From a virus: a stretch of 64,000 nt of DNA. Below are positions 13,879 to 23,450 of the stretch, in pieces. A program made the translations under genes and the position numbers. The notes under the pieces were generated by a model. That model was not told the DNA's origin. It made no database searches and was given only the letters and a program-made list of their open reading frames with translations. Each line of letters starts with the position of its first letter. Positions within the stretch are counted from its first letter, which is position 1. The stretch is from positions 1-64,000 of IMG/VR virus record IMGVR_UViG_3300022700_000278; one strand, 5' to 3'.

Positions 13879-14210
13879 TGGCCCCTGCGCTTGAGTCGGT
13901 TTTAAACAAGGTAGATCCTGCTCAGATTGAAAAGTTCCAGATTGAATCTACGTATGGAAAGCTTTTCCCTCTTATGGTAAAGGATTTTAGAGAGCTTCGA
14001 GATTGCGTCTCGATCCACAGGCCACAAAACATGAAGGTTACTGGAAGTGCTGGGCCGGTGCCACTAAGCGGTTGTTTTGTTTCTGGGTATATAACTGCTT
14101 TTCCGATAAACGAAAAGTGGCATCCTAATGCGGATGCAAAGAGAGCAGAGAACAAGGCGAAGGTAAAGGCGGGAGAAGCTGGAGTTACGGCAGTAGAGGA
14201 ACTTGTCTAG
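13878..14210 (+). CDS. Hypothetical protein (110 aa)
   Basis: Starts at ATG 13878 and overlaps both neighbours by one base (TAATG, TAGTG). The middle (VTGSAGPVPLSGCFVSGYITAF) is beta-like, and the C-terminus is Lys/Ala/Glu-rich and helical. No domain is recognised. It is conserved in place only by its translational coupling. Confidence 0.8.
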   Translation: MAPALESVLNKVDPAQIEKFQIESTYGKLFPLMVKDFRELRDCVSIHRPQNMKVTGSAGPVPLSGCFVSGYITAFPINEKWHPNADAKRAENKAKVKAGEAGVTAVEELV

Positions 14211-16309
14211 TGGGGTTTGTTGACGACAAGACCGTCAAGACTGGCGGGCCTGGCCACGAAGACGCAGCGAATGATCTTTCTTTTAGTGGGGTAACGAAGT
14301 ATGTACCCGGGAAAGATTCGCCTACTTTTCCAGGAGACGCACAAGTAGTAATACATTTTTTTGAGGTAGAGGCTTCTCAGTGGCGAGAGGAGGATTATGC
14401 CTGGGCTCCTCATTACAGAGACGTGTATGGGACGGAGAACTTTTCCCAGCGCGTCAGGGAGCAGATGAACTCATATCCCGGCATGCATAACTCGGACATG
14501 GGGCCGAAGTCTCCTTATACAGGAGATCCATATGCTGAAGATCCATGGAAGAAACATGGGGAGGATATGGGAGAGTCTCAGATGAGCTATTGGAATGCGG
14601 CCATGGACAACCCTCAGGCTTTTATGTCTGGGTTAAAGGGCAGGCAGCAAGACTTTAGCTATTCTGAGATGTTTAAGAGCAAAGATGATTTTAAGAAAAA
14701 CATGGCCGCAATGATTACTGAGTGTGTTCCGTGTTTTGATAGGCTTTTTGACGGTTCGCAGTTGTTGCCCGATGCTGACATCCTGGAAGTTCATTTGCTC
14801 AACATAAATCTTCGCCTAGATCTCATTGACAAGCTAAGAGAGCTTTTTAAAGATCCTGGCCTGAACATAGACATTTGTGAGCTTTTAAAGCTTCTTTCTC
14901 ACATGTGTCCGCAGGATCTTTTGGCAATGATAGCTCTTTTGAGTCAATATCTTGCGAAACTAAACTTAGATTTTAAGTTTAACTTAGACTTGGTGATAGA
15001 GCTTGTCGGTCCAATCCTAAGTCCGTTTCTGGATTCTTTGAGTGATTGGCTGGATAAGTGGGTGCAGATGATTCTTGCTCCTGTGATTTGCGTGGTAGAT
15101 CACATTAATATGACCATGTATTTGGCACAACAGGTTAGGTTGCCTCTTTCTGAGGCCGAGGTTAACCTCGGACACGACGTTGGGCTTGCTGGGCCAAACA
15201 TTATTGGAGAAGCGAAGGATTGGCTGTCTGACGGAGACTCTTCAAAGGCCAGTCATGGGTTCAGCGACTGGATGTGGGAGCACGGCAGGAGTCGTGGCGG
15301 ACTTCATTTTGGGATGAACCCGGAGGGACCGGATCACTACAACCCATATGCTGCTGGGGCACACCAAAGTGAGCTTTTCGACACTCCAGAGGCCGAGAAG
15401 TACAACCCCGATCCTCCTGATCTGCCAGAAGAAGAGCTTGAGTATAGTTTGGCAGCGGCAGGAGTCGGCAAATATGTTGACGAAACTGGATACGATCTTT
15501 TGTCGGAAGAAGAGCGAGAGTCTATTTTCTTGGGGCTACAAAAGAAAAGAAGGCAACAAGAAATAGACAAAATGTACGGGACCAACTCTCCTCCGAACAG
15601 ACCTCCGAAAAGCGATGGTTCCAGGTGGAGCTCGAGCGATATTCCTGTTTCCGAGAAGAAATTTGCAAGTCAAGGATTTTCCAAAGGACAAGTTCCTGCT
15701 AACAACCAGGCCCCCAAACAAGCGGACGACTATGCTTATCTGAGTGCGGATGTGGTTGTCGAGCCTATCGTTCAGATGAGAAACATTATTCAGGGAGCTA
15801 TCGCATACATACAAGACTGGTTTGATTATGTCGTACAGTTGATTTACGATCTTCTTGGAACAGATTTCGGATGGATGTATAAAAAGATGGACCAAACCAT
15901 GTTGAAATCTAGAATCATTCAGATGATTTACATGTTATTGGCCATTATAGATGCAGTCAGGAATACCGATCTTCGATGTGGCAAAAACACAAATGTCAAT
16001 GCCGAACATATTGATTATATGCTTGGCGTGGCGATGAACAAGCTGACGCCTTTTACGTTCGTAAAGCGGCCGGACGGCTCTTTTGAGATGTTGCCTCCTG
16101 GAGAAGAAAAGACGCAGAGAGATCCACAAGAGTTAATGAAAAAGGCAGAGGCTGCAATTGACGGCGAAGAAGAAAAGGTTACCGACGAGCAAAAAGCAGC
16201 GAAGTCAGGTATTATTATAAAGAACTGTTTGCGAGAGGTAAAAACAAGTGAACTAGAAAAGGTTAGGGGCTGGATTGCAGACTTTGATAGGAAAGCTACT
16301 TCTGGTTAA
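14210..16309 (+). CDS. Large hypothetical protein between terminase and portal (699 aa)
   Basis: GTG start at 14210, overlapping the preceding TAG. The N-terminal 130 residues are aromatic and charged. Residues about 185-310 are amphipathic, Leu-rich helices (LLNINLRLDLIDKLRELF, LLAMIALLSQYLAKLNLDF, WVQMILAPVICVVDHINM). A proline- and glutamate-rich linker covers about 380-500. A second helical block spans about 515-590. C-terminal residues 640-699 are charged. No known motif. Size and position suggest a structural head or portal-associated protein; the Leu-rich blocks could contact membrane or assemble as helical bundles. No function is assigned. Confidence 0.85.
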   Translation: MGFVDDKTVKTGGPGHEDAANDLSFSGVTKYVPGKDSPTFPGDAQVVIHFFEVEASQWREEDYAWAPHYRDVYGTENFSQRVREQMNSYPGMHNSDMGPKSPYTGDPYAEDPWKKHGEDMGESQMSYWNAAMDNPQAFMSGLKGRQQDFSYSEMFKSKDDFKKNMAAMITECVPCFDRLFDGSQLLPDADILEVHLLNINLRLDLIDKLRELFKDPGLNIDICELLKLLSHMCPQDLLAMIALLSQYLAKLNLDFKFNLDLVIELVGPILSPFLDSLSDWLDKWVQMILAPVICVVDHINMTMYLAQQVRLPLSEAEVNLGHDVGLAGPNIIGEAKDWLSDGDSSKASHGFSDWMWEHGRSRGGLHFGMNPEGPDHYNPYAAGAHQSELFDTPEAEKYNPDPPDLPEEELEYSLAAAGVGKYVDETGYDLLSEEERESIFLGLQKKRRQQEIDKMYGTNSPPNRPPKSDGSRWSSSDIPVSEKKFASQGFSKGQVPANNQAPKQADDYAYLSADVVVEPIVQMRNIIQGAIAYIQDWFDYVVQLIYDLLGTDFGWMYKKMDQTMLKSRIIQMIYMLLAIIDAVRNTDLRCGKNTNVNAEHIDYMLGVAMNKLTPFTFVKRPDGSFEMLPPGEEKTQRDPQELMKKAEAAIDGEEEKVTDEQKAAKSGIIIKNCLREVKTSELEKVRGWIADFDRKATSG

Positions 16310-16317
16310 GGGGACTT

Positions 16318-18570
16318 ATGGACAAGGGCTTGAACAAGAAATCTAACGAGTCAAATGGGATGCGGAGCAATTCGTTTGTCGTCAAGTCGGTTCCCTCTCC
16401 GGTAAAGGTATACTCTCAAAATATCGGTCGGAAGAGGGCTCCTTCTCTTATGTGGGAGCCCCCAGAGTGGGACCTTGCTGAATGTAGCAGGATTGCAAAT
16501 ACCGAATCATATGTCCGGAGAGCGTTCGCAATAAAAGAGTCCCTCTTTAAGAAAGAAGGATATCGTTTTGTTGGAAAGAATCCTGTTCGGGTAAAGTATA
16601 TAAAAGAACGAATTAAACAAATGGAGCAGGCGGGGGGAACCCCTTTTAATCTGCTTATGTCCAAAACAATCAGCTCTCTTACTTGGCTGAACAATGCCTT
16701 TTGGGTTAAAAAGAGAAATTACAAAGCGTCTGGAGGAAGAAAAAGAGAGAAAGACGGAAAGGTTCTTTCTCCAACGGCTGCTTATTTCTTTCTTCCTGCG
16801 GAAACGGTTCGCTTTAAGAGAGATGAGTATGGGAAGGTAAAGAAAGTTCAGCAGAAGATTGGCAATAAAGAACCAGTTGATTTCTCTCCTGATGACGTTG
16901 TCCATTTTTATTTTGACCGGCAAGAGGGCTTCTCTGTTGGCACTCCTCGTATTGTTCCGGTAAAAGATGACATTCGAGCGTTGCGTAGGATTGAAGAAAA
17001 CCTAGAGCTTCTTGTCTACCAGCATCTTTTCCCGACTTTTCACTATCAGGTTGGCACTGAGAACGCCCCAGCCGCAACGCTGCCTGATGGGCGCGATGAA
17101 GTTGAGGTTGTCAGGGATGGCGTCGAAGCAATGCCTGCAGATGGGTGTTGGGTTACGCCAGAAAGACACACGATTAACGTGTTGGGGGCAGAGGGAGAGG
17201 CGCTAAAAGTTGATGAAATCATTGATCATTTCAAAGAGAGAATTTTTATCGGGCTAGGAGTCAGCTCTGTTGACATGGGTATTGGGGGAACCTCAAATCG
17301 TAGCACAGCGCAAACGATGTCTATGAATCTTATCAACCAGATTAAAGCGGAACAGATTGAGTTTGCTGAGTTTTTGAATGCCTATGTTGTGAACGATCTC
17401 TTAGAAGAGAGTACTTTCCGAGAAGACACTTTGGGAGCAGAAGAAAATGCGGTTTCTGTAGAGTTCAAGGAGATTGATCAGGAGAGTCGAATTGCTCTGG
17501 AAAACCACCTCTCTCAGATGTATATGCAAAACTACCATACTCATGACGAGATGCGCATTGCAGGTGGGGAGGAGCCTTGGACAGAAGAGGACTGGAAGAG
17601 TTCTTATTGGACACAAATAGACGAGCCTACCAAGATGATGCAGTCTCTTGACGAGCCGTACAGTCCTCTTTCCAAGGCGGTTGCCAGGGCGAACACCACT
17701 GCTGTGGAAGAGGGCGATAGGGCAGAGGCAGAAGCGAAGGCAGAAAAAGAAAGAAAAGAAGAGGTTGGTGCTAAAAAGGTTCAACTTAAGCCACAAGCTA
17801 CAAAAACCAGATCTAGTTCTTTGCCCAAGAACAAAAGCGGAAATAACAGAAATCAACCCGAGAACCAACATGGCAAGAGAAAAGCGCCTAAACACAACAA
17901 GGATGTTTTTGTAGACTATCCGTCCGACAATCCGGTTGTCTTGGCTACGTCCATGGGGACGTTGTTTGGGCGGACGCCTCCGGTTCAGCAAACATACGAA
18001 GATGTGAAAGGGTCGGTTATAAGAAAGATCAAATTAGACGGATGGGAGAAAGAGGCGATCGGTGCTGTTTTGGGGATGGCGTTTGAGGAGGCCAAGGACA
18101 AGCTGGTCTCTAGAGCAAGAAGAGCCTATCGTTTTGGGATAGAAGACGCTGGTGCTGACATTACAGAAGTCTTGCCGAGTCGAAGAGACGGGGAGATTGC
18201 TAGGCATGCGACTAGGTATTGTGACAGATTAAGAGACGAGCTGATTAAACATTTCGAGGACAATCTTGTTCCTGGAAAGTATTTAAACAATGAAAATGCG
18301 ACACTGGCAAGGTTGGTTTTTGATGCGTTGGCATCTCGTTCTAAAATGATTGATGAGAGTGAGCCAATGAGGGCGTATAATGCTGGGCTTGCTGATTCAT
18401 ATAGAAGAAAAGGAGCCGAAGTAATCGTCCCGTTTACAACGAGCGTGCAACCTTGCGAAACTTGTAAACAATCCTCTTTGCGGTGGACGAAGGCAGATGG
18501 TATACTTTATGAAGAATTGCCTCCGCTTCACCCTGGGTGCTCGTGCATGGTTGAAGTTGATGCGAGTTAA
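16318..18570 (+). CDS. Portal protein fused to MuF-like head morphogenesis domain
   Basis: 750 aa from ATG 16318 with AAGGGGA upstream. Residues about 30-440 look like an HK97/SPP1-type portal: a conserved early helix region, a middle DDVVHFYFDR segment, and IFIGLGVSSVDMGIGGTSNRS, typical of the stem/clip portion. Then comes a low-complexity Lys/Glu/Asn linker (about 470-540). C-terminal residues about 560-750 match MuF-type minor head proteins, ending in the CETCKQS and HPGCSCMVEV cysteine signature. The portal is the dodecameric ring through which DNA enters. Fusion of portal and MuF into one chain is known in some phages but not common. Confidence 0.9.
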   Translation: MDKGLNKKSNESNGMRSNSFVVKSVPSPVKVYSQNIGRKRAPSLMWEPPEWDLAECSRIANTESYVRRAFAIKESLFKKEGYRFVGKNPVRVKYIKERIKQMEQAGGTPFNLLMSKTISSLTWLNNAFWVKKRNYKASGGRKREKDGKVLSPTAAYFFLPAETVRFKRDEYGKVKKVQQKIGNKEPVDFSPDDVVHFYFDRQEGFSVGTPRIVPVKDDIRALRRIEENLELLVYQHLFPTFHYQVGTENAPAATLPDGRDEVEVVRDGVEAMPADGCWVTPERHTINVLGAEGEALKVDEIIDHFKERIFIGLGVSSVDMGIGGTSNRSTAQTMSMNLINQIKAEQIEFAEFLNAYVVNDLLEESTFREDTLGAEENAVSVEFKEIDQESRIALENHLSQMYMQNYHTHDEMRIAGGEEPWTEEDWKSSYWTQIDEPTKMMQSLDEPYSPLSKAVARANTTAVEEGDRAEAEAKAEKERKEEVGAKKVQLKPQATKTRSSSLPKNKSGNNRNQPENQHGKRKAPKHNKDVFVDYPSDNPVVLATSMGTLFGRTPPVQQTYEDVKGSVIRKIKLDGWEKEAIGAVLGMAFEEAKDKLVSRARRAYRFGIEDAGADITEVLPSRRDGEIARHATRYCDRLRDELIKHFEDNLVPGKYLNNENATLARLVFDALASRSKMIDESEPMRAYNAGLADSYRRKGAEVIVPFTTSVQPCETCKQSSLRWTKADGILYEELPPLHPGCSCMVEVDAS

Positions 18571-18588
18571 TTTGGAGGCCTTAGTAAA

Positions 18589-20622
18589 ATGCCGAAGATT
18601 GAATTTAGAGATTCTTTCAAGCTTGTTCTTCCAGAAGAAGAGCAGCTAAAAGAGTTCAAGGACTTTTCTGGTGACTCTGGGCCGAAGAAAAAGCTCAGGG
18701 TTGCTATAGATGCTACGCATGCTGGAATTACAAACCTTAATTCTCGGTTTTATATTCCGTCTTTTATGGAAGACGGGGTCGACAGGCTTTCTAAGGGGAA
18801 GCCTCGTCCTATACTAAAACATCACAAGGGTGATCAGGATCCAGTTGGCAAGTTAGTGGGAGCAGAATATGTTCATACTGTCCCAAATGAGCTGGCTGAT
18901 GTCGCGCCTGAGGTGGCTTCTCTAGTTGACCAGACGGCTTCTTTAAAGAAGAAGGTCCGTTCGGCAAGAAAGTTTATTAAGAGAGGAGTTGCGGCTGCAG
19001 AGGATTGGAAGGGGCTTGGCTATGCAAGGCTTTACGCCGACATTTCAGACGACAAGGCCGTAGATCAGTTAGAAAAAGGTTTGTTTGATTCTGTGTCTGT
19101 TGGGTTCACTTCCGATCATGCCTTCTGCAGTATTTGTGGGGCAGATTGGCTTGATGACGAAGATGGGTTCTGCGAGCATTTCCCGCCAGGTGGGGTTTAT
19201 GAAAACGAAGATGGGGAAAAAGAAAAACAATATATAATTCCTGGCAAGATGGACATTAAAGAATGTAGTCTTGTTAACTTCGACGCAGATCCACTTACAA
19301 ACATTTCTATTGAGGGCTATGACTTCGGAGACGTTGACGATAAGGAGATCTCTCAGGATTGTCTTTTCGATAGTAAATCAACGTGGAGCGTGCAGGATTC
19401 TAAGGAGGAGTCGAGCATGAAGCTCACTGTTAACGGAGAAAAAATTGAGCTTACTGATCGAGCGGCAGAGGTTTTCAAACTGTTAAAGAAAAAGTTTGAG
19501 TCTGACGCAGACAGTTATGTTTTAGAAGCCACAAAGAAGATTTTGTCGGATACAGAAGATGTTTCTGATGAAAAAGCGGCTGAGTCTTACGAGAACAGTC
19601 GCGCAGAAGATCAGAAGGTGGGAGCCTATGCTTCTGTAGAAGAAGAGATTGACAAGATGGTGTCAGACGGAGAGCTGACCGAGGAAGAAGCGAAGGATGC
19701 AAAGCTTTCTTCCAAGGAGAGAAAAGGACTGCCAGAGAGCGTGTTCTGTGGTCCCGATCGTTCGTTTCCTGTGAACGACAAGGCTCATTGCACAGCAGCA
19801 AGAAGACTTATTGGTCGATACAAGGGGCCGGGAGATAAGAGCAAAATCAAAGCTTGTATTGAGCGAAAGTGCAAGGCGCTTGGGGTTGACGACAGCGACA
19901 CGGACACCAGAAGCTCTGCGCCATGTCCTGCCGAGAAGCAGGAGGGAAAGAGCAACGATGATCTTCTGGCTGACTTTTACGCAACAGAGGCAGAGGTAAT
20001 CCGACGCGGCTTAAAGCCGGAGAGGCCCTGTAGTCAATGTGCAGACAACATGAAAAAGGCTGACGAAGCGTTGTCGGAGATTGGCGGCGTTAGGGAAAAG
20101 CTTGAGGATGCGGAAAAGACACTGGGTGTGCTGCGTGACGAATTGCGTCTTTGCAGTGCAGACATGCGCTCTGCTGTTAACGAAAGCATTGATGTTCGGC
20201 AAGAGTTGGATCTTATGAAGAAGGACTATGCTAGTTTGCTGGCGGTTTTGAACAAGGACAAAGACTCTTTAGAACAGGCAAAGGCTTTCTTTGACGAAGT
20301 AGAAGACTTTGAGAAGGAATACAAAAAGCTTACTGATTCTTTTGACTTGGATGGCTTTGTGGTAAACTTTTCAAGTGGGATGGATCACAAACCAGAGGGA
20401 ATGGTGAAAACTCCGCTTGTTAGTGGCGACCTCGACAACAGTCAAAAGCCTTCTGGGCTGTCAAAGCCAGCCCAGGCTGCTATCCAGACAATTAAGGACT
20501 TTGTGAGTGATGGAAACAAAGACCGCGCGCTGGCTCTCTTTAACAAGATGCGTGTTTTCGGGGTCTTTGCAGACGACGTGAAATTTGAGGATTTAATCGA
20601 CAGCACCAATGCTGACGAATAA
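18589..20622 (+). CDS. Prohead protease with zinc-finger insertion and C-terminal scaffold
   Basis: 677 aa from ATG 18589 with TTGGAGG upstream. Residues about 35-250 form a herpes/HK97-type prohead protease: a HHKGDQDPVGKLVG segment (H78/H79 candidate histidines) and SVSVGF (S170, candidate catalytic serine). Just after the serine a probable zinc-binding insertion appears (FCSICGADW, then GFCEHFPPG). Residues about 285-677 are acidic, helical and coiled-coil-rich, as in capsid scaffolds, with a small Cys/Arg region (CIERKCKALGV) between. The protein should template the prohead and then cleave scaffold and capsid. It directly precedes the capsid genes. Confidence 0.85.
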   Translation: MPKIEFRDSFKLVLPEEEQLKEFKDFSGDSGPKKKLRVAIDATHAGITNLNSRFYIPSFMEDGVDRLSKGKPRPILKHHKGDQDPVGKLVGAEYVHTVPNELADVAPEVASLVDQTASLKKKVRSARKFIKRGVAAAEDWKGLGYARLYADISDDKAVDQLEKGLFDSVSVGFTSDHAFCSICGADWLDDEDGFCEHFPPGGVYENEDGEKEKQYIIPGKMDIKECSLVNFDADPLTNISIEGYDFGDVDDKEISQDCLFDSKSTWSVQDSKEESSMKLTVNGEKIELTDRAAEVFKLLKKKFESDADSYVLEATKKILSDTEDVSDEKAAESYENSRAEDQKVGAYASVEEEIDKMVSDGELTEEEAKDAKLSSKERKGLPESVFCGPDRSFPVNDKAHCTAARRLIGRYKGPGDKSKIKACIERKCKALGVDDSDTDTRSSAPCPAEKQEGKSNDDLLADFYATEAEVIRRGLKPERPCSQCADNMKKADEALSEIGGVREKLEDAEKTLGVLRDELRLCSADMRSAVNESIDVRQELDLMKKDYASLLAVLNKDKDSLEQAKAFFDEVEDFEKEYKKLTDSFDLDGFVVNFSSGMDHKPEGMVKTPLVSGDLDNSQKPSGLSKPAQAAIQTIKDFVSDGNKDRALALFNKMRVFGVFADDVKFEDLIDSTNADE

Positions 20623-20647
20623 GAAAGATTACTAGGAGGTTAGGACT

Positions 20648-22078
20648 ATGGCAATTGATCGAGGATACACTGCCACTCATAAGTTCTATGATGAGATGGG
20701 GCGAATCACTCCCAACTGGGAATGGTCGGAGTCTCATCGTCCGCATTTTGAGGGGCAAGTGGCGCAGTGGCTTCCTGTCGTTCGGTATGAGAGGGAGCTT
20801 AATAGTTGGTTCGTGGTTAGTGCTGGTAAGCCAGTGGCTTATGACCGTGCCGGACATTTAGTTCTTGCTGGTTACCGCAAGGCTTTCGCCCAAGGCGAGT
20901 CCGACGTGCTTACGTATACTTCTGACGATTACGAGGCAGGTACAATTGACCTGACTACGGGAGAAGCGTACGACACGAACGGCACCACCAACTATGACAC
21001 TTCTGACATTACAACCGCCCTTCGTGCTCGTGGTCTGATTCGGGAGTCCGAGTATGCCATGGACTTCATTTCGAAGCCAATCGGGTTTGCGTCTTACAAC
21101 TATTACCAGGCAGCGGGGAGCGATGTTCGCAACCCAACCACGTACACGTACCACAACTTCAAGCCACAAGAGCTTGTTGCTATCACGTGTGACTACACGG
21201 CGATTGTGCCGCTGCTTCCTGCAAAGGTAGCTAGCGAGACCATGAACACAGACAATACCGGCGGTGCGGTTGGCGACCTGACTTCAAACGGTCTCGGTAC
21301 CGGGGGCTGGTACAATGCTGAGCAGATTAACAACTTCACTCGGTATTCAAACAGCGTTTCTGCTTCGGATGATCTTGTGTGTTACGTCATGGAGTATTAC
21401 CCCATCGCACACAACACGAGCGACACACCTATTTCGGTGACAACGGTTGGAGCAGGGGCTCTCACCACAGAGAAGAGCAAGCTTTCGGACGTTACTTCGG
21501 CAGGAGATTACTACATCGACTACGATGCTGGTGTTCTTTTCCTATATGAGGATGGCGGAGACGGCATCCCAACTGGATGGTCAGTGGCCGATACTATCTC
21601 ATACTACCACTATGAGAGCGGGGTGTCTGCAGGAGCGAGCAGAGTGTCTTCTTACTTCTGCGCGACTGGGGACGTTAAGCTTGGCGACTTTGTCACCTAT
21701 AACGCAGACAGCAACCTCATCCCGGCAGAGCTAGATATTGCTGACGCCGAGGGATACAACGCTGGTGGTAGTGCGTACAGTGCCGATCCAGAATATGACA
21801 GTGGAAACGATGCTGTGGTTTCTCTGCAGCTAGAGCAGGCTGTCATGAATTATCAAAACGGAATCGTTGGGCAGGTTATTGGCGAGGTTACCTATCCTCG
21901 CGATGCCCTGGAAAGGGTTCGCACTGCTTTTGAGAGCGGGACGTCGCCTAACATCCACACTGGTATGACCAATGCAATTATGAAGGCTCCTGGGAGTGCT
22001 ACTGGTGGTCGCTCTGACCAACTGACTTATGCTAATGCTGGAGAAAAACTCCTTATCGTGAACTTAATTCACCGATAA
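20648..22078 (+). CDS. Probable capsid accessory/decoration protein (476 aa)
   Basis: ATG 20648 with ACTAGGAGG upstream, directly before the major capsid gene. Low in Cys and Lys, rich in Tyr, Asp, Thr and Gly, with beta-strand-like segments throughout; begins MAIDRGYTATHKFYDEMGR. A compact end (LEQAVMNYQNGIVGQVIGEV) suggests a folded C-terminal domain. Adjacency to the capsid gene, strong translation signals and virion-like composition point to an abundant capsid-associated protein such as a decoration protein. No specific family is recognised. Confidence 0.8.
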   Translation: MAIDRGYTATHKFYDEMGRITPNWEWSESHRPHFEGQVAQWLPVVRYERELNSWFVVSAGKPVAYDRAGHLVLAGYRKAFAQGESDVLTYTSDDYEAGTIDLTTGEAYDTNGTTNYDTSDITTALRARGLIRESEYAMDFISKPIGFASYNYYQAAGSDVRNPTTYTYHNFKPQELVAITCDYTAIVPLLPAKVASETMNTDNTGGAVGDLTSNGLGTGGWYNAEQINNFTRYSNSVSASDDLVCYVMEYYPIAHNTSDTPISVTTVGAGALTTEKSKLSDVTSAGDYYIDYDAGVLFLYEDGGDGIPTGWSVADTISYYHYESGVSAGASRVSSYFCATGDVKLGDFVTYNADSNLIPAELDIADAEGYNAGGSAYSADPEYDSGNDAVVSLQLEQAVMNYQNGIVGQVIGEVTYPRDALERVRTAFESGTSPNIHTGMTNAIMKAPGSATGGRSDQLTYANAGEKLLIVNLIHR

Positions 22079-22099
22079 GCCTTGAGGAGGGTTAAGAAT

Positions 22100-23353
22100 A
22101 TGACTATGATGGAAGAGCGGCTAAGCAAGGCATTCGGCGAGGATCCAAAAAACCACAAGCTGTATGCCGACGCTTGGATGAACAACGGATGGAGTGATAC
22201 TCTGGGTGGACGCCTAGAGTTCAAAGACTTCATGGCGACTTCGAATGCTCAATATTGGCTGCCGAAGACCGTAGAGGAAATTGTTCGCGAACCCGTAGAG
22301 CCTCTTACAATTATTCCAAAGATCATGGATAGAGTAGAGGCTCGGAATGGGGCGAGAATTACGTTCCCGGCCGTTGGTAGCCTGGTAGCTTACGACCTTG
22401 CTGAGGGTCAGGCATACCCCGAGCAGCAGCTAAACATCTCTCCCGGGACCATGACGGTAAACATCGGGAAAACCGGTCTTGCTTTCAAGATCTCAGAGGA
22501 GATGCGTAGAAACAGTCAGTTTGACGTGATCAACATGCATCTGCGGCAGGCACGTCAGGCGCTGGATCGTCACAAAGAGGTTAAGGGGATGAACATGATT
22601 TCGGGCATGGGGACTACCCTGTTCGACAACAAGACTCCCGCAACCGCTGTTTATGGCGTATGCACTGGCCGAGACATTACCGGTAGTGGAAACGGTTCTT
22701 GTACGATGGAGGATCTTGTCAAGGCATATTCCTTCATCATGATGCAGGGTTTCCGTCCCGACACGATTCTTGTTAATCCAATGACGTGGTCGATGTGGAT
22801 GGCGGATCCTTTAATGCAGGCTATCGTCAAGAACACTGGTCGTGGCAACTGGTTCCAGCCCACGAACATGCCACAGTCTAGTAGGCCGTGGGACAATGCC
22901 AGCCAGGGTGGCCTAGGCAAGTCTTCTGGTCGCCAGTACACCCCTGGTAACAATGCGGCAAGTGCAAGCGCTTCTTCTGGCTCGGACATCGACCAGACAC
23001 TTACAAGCGCGCCGCAGATTCCTGGGTATTTCCCAGAGCCGCTTAACGTCATTGTGTCGCCATTCGTGCCTTATGATTATGACAATGACCTGGCGGACAT
23101 CATGCTTTTTGACTCGAAGAACCTTGGTGCTCTTCTTGTTGAAGAAGATGTTATGATGGACGAGTGGGAAGACAAGTCGGTAGACTTAACCAAGATTAAG
23201 CTTCGTGAGCGGTATGACTTCGGCATCTATCACGATGGTCTTGGTATCGGCGTGCTGCGGAACGTGCCAACTGAGCCAAACCGCATTGCCATGCCGGTTG
23301 AGCCTACGGTTACTGGTCTGAGCGAGATTTCGAGCACCAGTTCGGTACTGTAA
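22100..23353 (+). CDS. Major capsid protein (HK97 fold)
   Basis: 417 aa from ATG 22100, chosen over TTG 22082 because AGGAGGG lies about 8 bases before it. The pattern fits HK97-like capsid proteins: an N-terminal helical arm; an E-loop-like stretch (ARITFPAVGSLVAYDLAEGQ); a long spine helix region (EEMRRNSQFDVINMHLRQAR); FRPDTILVNPMTWSMWM, as in many HK97-type capsids; and a C-terminal P-domain-like end with LRERYDFGIYHDGLGIGVLR. A Gly/Ala/Ser-rich loop at about 278-305 could be exposed on the surface. It follows the protease-scaffold and accessory genes and is followed by a strong terminator. Confidence 0.88.
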   Translation: MTMMEERLSKAFGEDPKNHKLYADAWMNNGWSDTLGGRLEFKDFMATSNAQYWLPKTVEEIVREPVEPLTIIPKIMDRVEARNGARITFPAVGSLVAYDLAEGQAYPEQQLNISPGTMTVNIGKTGLAFKISEEMRRNSQFDVINMHLRQARQALDRHKEVKGMNMISGMGTTLFDNKTPATAVYGVCTGRDITGSGNGSCTMEDLVKAYSFIMMQGFRPDTILVNPMTWSMWMADPLMQAIVKNTGRGNWFQPTNMPQSSRPWDNASQGGLGKSSGRQYTPGNNAASASASSGSDIDQTLTSAPQIPGYFPEPLNVIVSPFVPYDYDNDLADIMLFDSKNLGALLVEEDVMMDEWEDKSVDLTKIKLRERYDFGIYHDGLGIGVLRNVPTEPNRIAMPVEPTVTGLSEISSTSSVL

Positions 23354-23380
23354 GGCTGGGCTGCTGATTGATTAGCGGAT

Positions 23381-23422
23381 AAGAAAGGGGCGGGGCCCTA
23401 GTCGCCCTGCCCCTTTCTTTTT
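23381..23422 (+). terminator. Intrinsic terminator after the capsid gene
   Basis: A 16-bp stem (arms AAGAAAGGGGCGGGGC and GCCCTGCCCCTTTCTT, one G-U pair) with a 7-base loop, followed by TTT-G-TTT; the T-run continues from the stem. It starts 28 bases after the capsid stop codon. Downstream virion genes continue on the same strand with no clear promoter in the gap, so it is probably an attenuator that keeps capsid mRNA in excess. Confidence 0.92.
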
Positions 23423-23450
23423 GTTTGGTTTCTATAGAAGGGAACATGCA

